Positions 58,292 through 64,000 of a stretch of 64,000 nucleotides of DNA are shown piece by piece (position 1 is the stretch's first letter; each line of letters begins with the position of its first letter). The stretch is from Leifsonia sp. Root1293 (GTDB lineage: Bacteria > Actinomycetota > Actinomycetes > Actinomycetales > Microbacteriaceae), in assembly GCF_001425325.1 (NCBI RefSeq), contig NZ_LMEH01000002.1:401109-465108 (forward strand), read 5' to 3'. The notes under the pieces were generated by a model. It had not been told where the DNA came from, ran no database searches, and saw only the letters and a list, made by a program, of their open reading frames with translations. Made by a program: the position numbers and the translations under genes.

Positions 58292-59379
58292 GAGCGCTTC
58301 TCCCCTGCTGCTGCGACGATGGCGCGGGCGCCTTCGGCCTTCCCTGCGTTGTGTTCCGCGATCCGGCGACGTGTGCGCTTCTTCGATGTGCGGGTCTCGA
58401 CCGATGCGATGCGACGGGAGATCAGGAAGTTCATGATGCCGAACGCCACGATGATGATGAACAGCAACCAGGCGATGGCGGATGCCTTGCCGAAGTCACT
58501 GCGGTTGAAGGCCATGTCCCACAGGTAGAGCACCGTGGTCTGGTACTCGCGGTGCGGGCCGCCGAGCACGGAGCTCGACGGGTTGAACAGCTTCGGCTCC
58601 GTGAAGATCTGCAGACCGCCGATCGTCGCCGTGATGATCACGAAGATCATGGTGGGGCGGATGCTCGGCAGCGTGATGGAGAAGAAGCGACGGAAGGCTC
58701 CGGCGCCGTCGAGGGCGGCCGACTCGTGGATGTCGCGCGGCACGGACTGCATGGCGGCGAGGAGGATCAGGGCGTTGTAGCCGGTCCAGCGCCAGTTGAC
58801 CATGGTGGCGATCGCGACGTGGGACGGGAAGGTCTCGGTCTTCCACATCACCGGATCGAGGTTCAGGGCTTCGAGGATGTTGTTGATGAGGCCGTACTTC
58901 TCGGAGAACGCACTGGAGAAGATGATGGCGACCGCCACGGGGGTGACCACGTAGGGGATGAGGACGCTCATGCGCCAGAAGGTCTTGGCGCGGATGTTCT
59001 GGTCGAGCACGGCCGCGATGAACACCGCGGCGAGGAGCTGGGGGATGCAGGAGAGCAGGAAGATGCTCACGGTGTTGAACAGCGAGTTCCAGAAGTACGG
59101 ATCGGTGAGCTCGTCCGTGTAGTTCTGGAAGCCGACCCACTCGCCCGGCCCGGAGAGCAGGTCCCAGTCGTTGAGAGACACCACGAAGGTGTACACCAGC
59201 GGGAACAGGCCGATGAGGCCGAACAGCACGAAGAACGGTGCGATGTAGAGGAACGGCGACACCTTGGCGTCGAAGCGGCTCACTCGGTGCTTGAACGGCA
59301 CCTTCGAGGGCGAGGCCTTCGGGGGCCGTGCCGCTGCCGGGGTGGTGCTCGTCTCCGGGGGACTGACTGTCGTGGTCAT
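58288..59379 (-). CDS. cebF: Cellobiose-type ABC permease
   Basis: The 363-residue MalF-class permease has six membrane segments and an EAA-like region (ESAALDGAGAFRRFFSITLP). Both ends are longer than usual: a Thr/Pro/Lys-rich N-terminus and a basic C-terminus. ATG 59379 follows GAGAGAAC. It is separated from cebE by 71 bp with a strong hairpin. Confidence 0.9.
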   Translation of the reverse strand: MTTTVSPPETSTTPAAARPPKASPSKVPFKHRVSRFDAKVSPFLYIAPFFVLFGLIGLFPLVYTFVVSLNDWDLLSGPGEWVGFQNYTDELTDPYFWNSLFNTVSIFLLSCIPQLLAAVFIAAVLDQNIRAKTFWRMSVLIPYVVTPVAVAIIFSSAFSEKYGLINNILEALNLDPVMWKTETFPSHVAIATMVNWRWTGYNALILLAAMQSVPRDIHESAALDGAGAFRRFFSITLPSIRPTMIFVIITATIGGLQIFTEPKLFNPSSSVLGGPHREYQTTVLYLWDMAFNRSDFGKASAIAWLLFIIIVAFGIMNFLISRRIASVETRTSKKRTRRRIAEHNAGKAEGARAIVAAAGEKRS

Positions 59380-59399
59380 GCTGTTCTCTCTCAAGGAAT

Positions 59400-59433
59400 G
59401 TGGCCCCCCGGAAACGGGTCTCCGGGGGGCCAC
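59400..59433 (-). terminator. Intercistronic hairpin between cebE and cebF
   Basis: GTGGCCCCCCGGA (59400-59412) and TCCGGGGGGCCAC (59421-59433) are perfect 13-base arms around 8 bases. Such hairpins after binding-protein genes stabilise or partly terminate the mRNA, giving more binding protein than permease. Confidence 0.8.
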
Positions 59434-59450
59434 CGTGGAGCTGGTGAGAC

Positions 59451-60773
59451 TTACTTGAGGTCCAGGCTCTGCAGCGTGGTGATTGCCTCGTTCCACGCGT
59501 CATCGCCCGAGGCGCCCTTGTCGAGCGACTGCGTCGCCGGTCCGAAGACCTGCTCCTGGATGACCGAGTCGTTCGGGCCCTTGTACTGGGCCACGACGCC
59601 CTCGGCACGGGATCCGAGGATCTCGCCGATGGGGGCGTTGTTGAAGAACTTGGTCAGGTCGCTCTCGCCGGTGACACCGGCGTCGGTCTGCGCCTCGATG
59701 ACCGACGGGAAGGTGCCCGCTGCCTGGAAGGCGGAGACGGCCGACTTGGCGTCGGTCAGGTAGGCGGCCAGTGCGGCAGCCTCCTTCGGGTGCTTCGACG
59801 TGGTGGGAACGGTCAGGAACGTTCCACCCCAGTTGGCGGGGCCGCCGGGGAAGACATCCGCGAAGTCCCAGCCGGAGGTGGCGTCGCCACCAGCGGACTC
59901 GACCTGACCCTTGACGACACCGAGCATCCAGCCCGGGCACATGAAGGTCGCGAAGGAACCGTCGGTGAAGGCCTTGCCCTTACCCCAGTCCCACTGAGCC
60001 TGGCCGCTGGAGAGGCCGGCGGCTGCGCCACCGGCGAGCTTCTCCCACTGCGCCTTCAGGTCTGCGTTGTTCTCGACGTCGAGCTTGCCGTCGGAGGTGT
60101 AGTAGCCCTCGGGGAGCTGGTTGACCATGGCGTTCCAGACGAAGCCGCTCTGGTCGTAGAAGGGCTTGCCGGTGGCAGCCTTGTACTGCTCGCCGACCTT
60201 GAAGAAGTCGTCCCACGTCGCGTCGTCGCCACCGAAGAGCTCGGCAACGGCCTCGCGGTCGCTCGGCAGGCCGGCTGCCTCGAACAGCTTGCCGTTGTAG
60301 CAGAGGCCCTCGGGGCCGATGTCGGTGCCGTAGCCGATGATGCGGCCGTCCTTGTCGGTGCCCTGCTTCAGCTTCCAGTCGACCCAGCGGTCCTTGATGT
60401 CGTTCGCACCGTACTCGGTGAGGTCGGTGAAGCTGTCGGAGACCGCCTGCACCTGGCCGAGCCAGCCCTCTTCCACGGCCTGCACGTCGGGGAGACCGGC
60501 GCCTGCTGCCTGCTTGGTCTTCCAGTCGGTGAGCGCGTTTCCACCGGTGTCGATGTTGGTGGCCTTGATGGTGACGTTGGGGTTCTCTTCCTCGTACTGC
60601 TTGTAGAGGTCGTCGAGTCCCATGGTTCCGAACGTCGTGACGGTCAGTTCGACCTTCTCGTCGGACGATCCCGATCCCGTGTCGCCGGATGAGGAACATC
60701 CTGTGGCGAGGAGGGCGATTGCTGCGACACCGGCGACGGCGGCAACAGCTGTGGTGCGTCGTGAAAGCTTCAC
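59451..60773 (-). CDS. cebE: Cellobiose-type substrate-binding lipoprotein
   Basis: The 440-residue lipoprotein (LLATGC-S) is a cluster-B type sugar-binding protein: FGTMGLDDLYKQYEEENPNV, DVQAVEEGW, and GGTFLTVPTTSKHPKEAAALAAYL. GTG 60773 follows AAGGGAG. It leads the operon cebE-cebF-cebG-bgl-celR. The operators and the glucosidase indicate cellobiose or cello-oligosaccharides; other beta-glucosides are possible. Confidence 0.9.
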   Translation of the reverse strand: MKLSRRTTAVAAVAGVAAIALLATGCSSSGDTGSGSSDEKVELTVTTFGTMGLDDLYKQYEEENPNVTIKATNIDTGGNALTDWKTKQAAGAGLPDVQAVEEGWLGQVQAVSDSFTDLTEYGANDIKDRWVDWKLKQGTDKDGRIIGYGTDIGPEGLCYNGKLFEAAGLPSDREAVAELFGGDDATWDDFFKVGEQYKAATGKPFYDQSGFVWNAMVNQLPEGYYTSDGKLDVENNADLKAQWEKLAGGAAAGLSSGQAQWDWGKGKAFTDGSFATFMCPGWMLGVVKGQVESAGGDATSGWDFADVFPGGPANWGGTFLTVPTTSKHPKEAAALAAYLTDAKSAVSAFQAAGTFPSVIEAQTDAGVTGESDLTKFFNNAPIGEILGSRAEGVVAQYKGPNDSVIQEQVFGPATQSLDKGASGDDAWNEAITTLQSLDLK

Positions 60774-60819
60774 GGTTCACTCCCTTGTGTGCGTGGACAA
60801 TTAGTGTGGTGCGTGCTCT

Positions 60820-60911
60820 GAGAGCGCTCTCTCACTACCCTGTGAGAGCGCTCTCACGATTGCGTTCCGAGAATAAGCACTGCGGATGGCGTCTGTCAAG
60901 AGAGCGCTCTC
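60820..60911 (-). promoter_or_regulatory. cebE promoter with three CelR operators
   Basis: On the reverse strand TTGACA (60899-60894) and TATTCT (60875-60870), 18 bases apart, make an excellent promoter. GAGAGCGCTCTC occurs at 60820-60831, within the 16-bp palindrome 60842-60857, and at 60900-60911 next to the -35 box. Two lie downstream of the start site and one upstream. Confidence 0.85.
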
Positions 60912-60966
60912 ACGGCGCCCATACGTTACGAATCCGTTACACGCCGCTGCACGCGGAACGTGGTCG

Positions 60967-60991
60967 ATGCACGGCGTCGGTCGCCGTGCAT
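60967..60991 (-). terminator. Terminator after the DHA2 exporter
   Basis: ATGCACGGCG (60967-60976) and CGCCGTGCAT (60982-60991) are perfect arms around 5 bases, 19 bases after the exporter stop. There is no T-tract. Confidence 0.75.
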
Positions 60992-61010
60992 ATTCGCCTG
61001 TCGGCGCCCG

Positions 61011-62924
61011 TCAGGGGCGCTGCACCGGCACGGATCCCGTGCGCGGGCCGGGATCGAGCAGCGACCCGGTGATGTCGGCTGCGTGCTGAGCCTGCAGGTC
61101 GGTCTGGAGTTCGTCGTCCGCCCTGGCCTGCGCTGCCGCGGCCTCCGCCTTGTCGTCCGCAGCCTCCTGCAGCGCCGACTTCGCTCGAAGCGGCGGTGCC
61201 TTGAAGAACAGGGTCAGCACGAAGGCGATCAGCACCACGAACAGCGCCACCCAGTACACCTGCACGGCCGAGGCGTTGAATCCGTAGAGGAACGGCTTCG
61301 CCAGTCGGGGATCGGCTCCGTTCAGGAACGACGTGTCGTCCAGAGTGCTGCTCCCGAACGAGCCGCCCGTTCCACTCTCGAGTTGCTCCTGAACCGTGGG
61401 AGCGACCTGGCTCACCACCTGCGCGCGCTGGGCGTCATCGCTGAGATCGACACCGGCGGGCAGCTGGGCCTGGATGGGCGTGACGATGGGCGTGTAGATC
61501 GTCTCCATGATCTGGGCGTTCTCCGGCGCTGCCGCGACTGTCGGGTCGAGAGCGGCATCCAGGGCGTCGGCCAGCGTGTCCTGATCCGAGAGCGAGCCGA
61601 CGATGTTCGTCGGCATCACGGTGAACAGCAGCGACAGCAGAACGGCCGTGCCCAGGGTGCCGCCGATCTGGCGGAAGAAGGTCGACGAACTGGTCGCGAC
61701 CCCCATGTCGCGCAGGCCCACGGAGTTCTGGCTCGCGATGGTGAGCGTCTGCATGAGCTGACCGAGGCCGAGGCCGATCAGGAGCATCGCGCCAGCGACG
61801 AACCAGTACGAGGAGTCGTACTGCAGGAACGTGAGGTAGAAGAACCCGCCGGAGAGGAGCGCCGTGCCGATGGTGGGGAAGATCCTGTAGCGGCCCGTGC
61901 GGGCGATGATCTGCCCGCTGGCGATGGACGAGATCATCAGGCCGAGGATCATGGGCAGCATCTGCAGCCCGCTCTCGGTGGGAGTGGACCCGAGCACGAG
62001 TTGCAGGTAGAGCGGCAGGGTGAGCATGGCGCCGAACATGCCGAAGCCGACGAAGACGCCGATGACCGTGGCCATGGAGAAGGTCGACGAGCGGAAGAGC
62101 TTGAGCGGGATGAGCGCGTCGTCCTTCATACTCGCCTCGACGAGGATGAAGGCGATGATGCCGAGCACGCCGATCACGTAGCAGGCGATGGCGCCGGGGC
62201 TGCTCCATCCCCACACGCGACCCTCCTCGGCGACCAGCAGCAGCGGGACGAGCGCGAGAATCACCGTGGCGGCGCCCCACCAGTCGATGCGCACCGAATA
62301 CCGTTCGGTCTTCGGCAGGTGGAGGAAGCGCAGCACGATCGCGAGCGCGATGACTCCGATCGGCACGTTGATGAGGAACACCCAGCGCCAGCCGGCGATG
62401 CCGAGGATCTCCTCCGCGCCGGCGAACAGGCCGCCGACGAGCGGGCCGATGAGGCTCGAGATCCCGAACACCGCGAGGAAGTAGCCCTGGTACTTCGCGC
62501 GTTCGCGCGGGGCCAGCATGTCGCCCATGATCGCGAGGGGCATCGACATGAGGCCGCCGGCTCCCAGACCCTGCACGGCTCGGAAGAACGCCAGCTCGAT
62601 CATCGACGTCGAGAAGGTGGCGAGGATCGAGCCGATGATGAAGATCACGATGGCGATGATGAACAGCGGCCGCCGACCGAAGATGTCGGAGAGCTTTCCG
62701 TAGAGCGGGGTCGAGATCGTCGAGGTGATGAGATACGCCGTCGTGACCCACGCCTGCTGGCTGAGCCCGTGCAGGTCGTCGCCGATCGTGCGGATGGCGG
62801 TACCCACCACGGTCTGGTCCAGGGCCGAGAGGAACATGCCCGCCATCAGGCCGAAGATCACGAACAGGATCTGCCGATGCGACATGAGCGGGGTGGATGC
62901 TGGGGACTCCGCGGTGTTGGTCAC
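61011..62924 (-). CDS. DHA2-family (14-TM) multidrug exporter
   Basis: The 637-residue proton antiporter has 14 predicted membrane segments and the DHA2 marks LDQTVVGTAIRTIGDDL, GKLSDIFGRRPLF and RAVQGLGAGGLMSMP. A long outer loop of about 110 residues precedes the last helix, and a charged Ala-rich tail ends the protein. GTG 62924 is preceded both by GAGG and by TACCGT seven bases upstream. Drug or metabolite export is likely; no regulator is adjacent. Confidence 0.9.
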   Translation of the reverse strand: MTNTAESPASTPLMSHRQILFVIFGLMAGMFLSALDQTVVGTAIRTIGDDLHGLSQQAWVTTAYLITSTISTPLYGKLSDIFGRRPLFIIAIVIFIIGSILATFSTSMIELAFFRAVQGLGAGGLMSMPLAIMGDMLAPRERAKYQGYFLAVFGISSLIGPLVGGLFAGAEEILGIAGWRWVFLINVPIGVIALAIVLRFLHLPKTERYSVRIDWWGAATVILALVPLLLVAEEGRVWGWSSPGAIACYVIGVLGIIAFILVEASMKDDALIPLKLFRSSTFSMATVIGVFVGFGMFGAMLTLPLYLQLVLGSTPTESGLQMLPMILGLMISSIASGQIIARTGRYRIFPTIGTALLSGGFFYLTFLQYDSSYWFVAGAMLLIGLGLGQLMQTLTIASQNSVGLRDMGVATSSSTFFRQIGGTLGTAVLLSLLFTVMPTNIVGSLSDQDTLADALDAALDPTVAAAPENAQIMETIYTPIVTPIQAQLPAGVDLSDDAQRAQVVSQVAPTVQEQLESGTGGSFGSSTLDDTSFLNGADPRLAKPFLYGFNASAVQVYWVALFVVLIAFVLTLFFKAPPLRAKSALQEAADDKAEAAAAQARADDELQTDLQAQHAADITGSLLDPGPRTGSVPVQRP

Positions 62925-62937
62925 AGACCTCACGGTA
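62925..62937 (-). promoter_or_regulatory. Promoter box for the DHA2 exporter
   Basis: TACCGT (reverse strand, 62937-62932), seven bases, GTG. GAGG in the gap could also act as a ribosome site. Confidence 0.4.
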
Positions 62938-63018
62938 GACCCGGTCCCTGCGGGGGACAATGGGCATGTCCACGAGCATCGGTTCGGGCGCTCGGAGGGT
63001 CCTCCGAGGTTCGGTTGC

Positions 63019-63030
63019 TACGGTCCGAGG
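63019..63030 (+). promoter_or_regulatory. Leaderless-type -10 box for the Amidase_6 gene
   Basis: TACGGT (63019-63024), six bases (CCGAGG), ATG at 63031. The GAGG is too near the start to serve as a normal ribosome site. Confidence 0.45.
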
Positions 63031-63717
63031 ATGCCCCGCTCCTCCTCGACGTTCCCGCGCGCCATCGCGGCCATCGCCGTCACAGCGGCATCCGTCGCCA
63101 TCCTCGCCGCATGCTCCGGTCCCGTGGCGATTGCCGAGAAGACCGAGTCCGCCCCGAAGGCGAAGACCTCGGCCGAGATCCCGGCTCCGGTGCAGGAGGC
63201 CTCGAAGGCCGACACGGCCCCGGCCTCCGCTGCTCTCAGTGCTCCCGTGCAGGCGCAGATCGACTACGCGCTGACGTACTGGCAGGACTACAACGAGGCC
63301 GAATTCGGGGTACTCGGCGACAACGACTGCGTGAACTTCGCCAGCCAGACCCTCCTCGCCCGGGGGTGGGTGCAGGACGACGAGTGGTTCCACTCCGACG
63401 ATGTGTATGCGTCGAGCGCCAGCTGGCGCAGCTCCACCTCCTTCCGGGACTGGCTCGAGACCCGCCCCGACCTGGCGACGGCTCTCGACGACAGCCAGCG
63501 CGACCAGGTGAGCGTCGGTGACATCGTGCAGTTCGACTGGGACCAGTCGGGTGACCGCGACCACACCGGCGTGGTGACCCGCGTGACCCATGAGGACGGC
63601 GGAACGCAGGTCTACTTCGCCGGTCACACGCTCGACTCCGACTACCGCAGCGTCGACACCGCGATCACCGAGGACCACCCGGGCGGCGCGGTGTACTACT
63701 GGCACATCGCCTCCTAG
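63031..63717 (+). CDS. Amidase_6-domain lipoprotein
   Basis: The 228-residue protein has a lipoprotein signal (AILAAC-S, Cys 28), a Pro/Ala/Lys spacer to about residue 70, and an Amidase_6 (PF12671) domain with papain-type Cys 100 in DNDCVNFASQTLLARGW and His in DRDHTGVVTRV, then YFAGHT. Such surface domains are predicted to cleave peptidoglycan or peptide amides; activity is inferred. It is divergent from the drug exporter. All expected motifs are present. Confidence 0.85.
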   Translation: MPRSSSTFPRAIAAIAVTAASVAILAACSGPVAIAEKTESAPKAKTSAEIPAPVQEASKADTAPASAALSAPVQAQIDYALTYWQDYNEAEFGVLGDNDCVNFASQTLLARGWVQDDEWFHSDDVYASSASWRSSTSFRDWLETRPDLATALDDSQRDQVSVGDIVQFDWDQSGDRDHTGVVTRVTHEDGGTQVYFAGHTLDSDYRSVDTAITEDHPGGAVYYWHIAS

Positions 63718-63819
63718 GGCGAGCTACTCGGTCGCGTCGCCCAGCGCGTCTGCGTCTGGCGTCCGGCGTCTGCAACGCGCCGCACCCGGCGGTGGGGCGA
63801 CGAGGCGCGCCTCCCCGGA

Positions 63820-63831
63820 TACATTGGAACA
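63820..63831 (+). promoter_or_regulatory. Leaderless-type -10 box for the last gene
   Basis: TACATT (63820-63825), six bases, ATG at 63832; no ribosome site. Confidence 0.5.
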
Positions 63832-64000
63832 ATGTCCGGATCCCGAGCCCTGCGTGCGTCCCGTCGAGTGCGGCGCAATCGCACCATCGTCGTCGCGACG
63901 ACGGTCGTGGTGCTCGTGGCCGGCGCCACCGCGGCCGGTGTGATCACGGGCGCGCATGGCGCCGACGGGCCGACCTCCGCCGACCCGTCGCGGTCTGGCT
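63832..64000 (+). CDS. Start of an exported or membrane-anchored protein, cut by the window
   Basis: The first 56 residues are visible: a very basic start (about residues 5-17), a hydrophobic segment TIVVATTVVVLVAGATAAGV that could be a signal anchor, and a Gly/Ala/Asp/Pro-rich beginning of an outside region. The rest lies beyond the window, so the function cannot be given. The leaderless-type promoter supports the start. Confidence 0.65.
   Translation, partial: MSGSRALRASRRVRRNRTIVVATTVVVLVAGATAAGVITGAHGADGPTSADPSRSG

Noticed and set aside
60960-63521. 853-codon open frame antisense to the DHA2 exporter
   Set aside because: It is opposite a clear 14-TM exporter and is rich in Arg/Glu/His repeats; a shadow.
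1-64000. tRNA, rRNA, prophage or integrase genes
   Set aside because: No conserved tRNA arm, rRNA motif, integrase or phage structural gene could be found on reading.

Overview
The window is high-GC DNA with dense genes, many GTG starts, short ATGA/GTGA overlaps between operon genes and frequent GGATGCC words. Its gene families (POT peptide transporter, LacI-controlled cellulose and rhamnose loci, DdaH-RocD pair, alpha-E/transglutaminase operon) and its interspersed repeats point to an actinobacterium, most likely a soil- or plant-associated member of Microbacteriaceae. This is inferred from style and gene content; no rRNA or tRNA gene was seen.

Layout. 1-3.0 kb: a secreted beta-helix protein with a strong terminator and a palindromic repeat. 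3.0-9.5 kb: a LysR regulator divergent from proline catabolic putA, then a retropepsin-like protease divergent from a RimK-type ATP-grasp ligase. 9.5-13.2 kb: a four-unit 62-bp repeat array, a GntR regulator behind an Lrp regulator, and a divergent arginine/ornithine operon (ddaH-like, rocD). 13.2-18.7 kb: POT transporter, TetR regulator, GH3 glycosidase and a transglutaminase-like protein. 18.7-25.4 kb: repeats, lactate dehydrogenase with its FadR-type regulator and twin operators, and a four-gene ABC importer. 25.5-37.2 kb: a complete L-rhamnose locus (rhaM-rhaI-rhaEW-rhaB; rhaT-rhaP-rhaQ-rhaS; LacI-type rhaR) with three matching operators. 37.4-40.8 kb: MarR-MFS pair, DoxX protein, SDR. 40.9-44.4 kb: circularly permuted ATP-grasp, alpha-E and transglutaminase genes in overlapping order. 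44.4-50.9 kb: two alpha/beta hydrolases, a GH6 cellulase, a lipoate ligase, a small membrane protein and an orphan adenine methyltransferase. 51.0-54.9 kb: a TPM-domain protein with PspA, and a glyoxalase-fold protein. 54.9-60.9 kb: a cellobiose-type operon (cebE-cebF-cebG-bgl-celR) with three CelR-type operators. 61.0-64.0 kb: a DHA2 drug exporter, an Amidase_6 lipoprotein and the start of an unidentified gene.

How it fits together. Plant polymer use dominates. The GH6 cellulase and the cellobiose importer share the operator GTGAGAGCGCTCTCAC. The rhamnose locus should end in dihydroxyacetone phosphate and L-lactate, which the lactate dehydrogenase could oxidise. Arginine and proline breakdown converge: the ddaH-like enzyme, RocD and the P5C dehydrogenase domain of PutA could together take arginine to glutamate.

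The least expected signals are palindromic repeats that have entered coding sequence (in rocD, at the end of the transglutaminase-like gene and at the end of the ATP-grasp gene), a glutamine-rich tail on an ATP-grasp protein encoded beside a transglutaminase, and a run of genes whose start codon sits 6-7 bases after a TANNNT box, as in leaderless transcripts.
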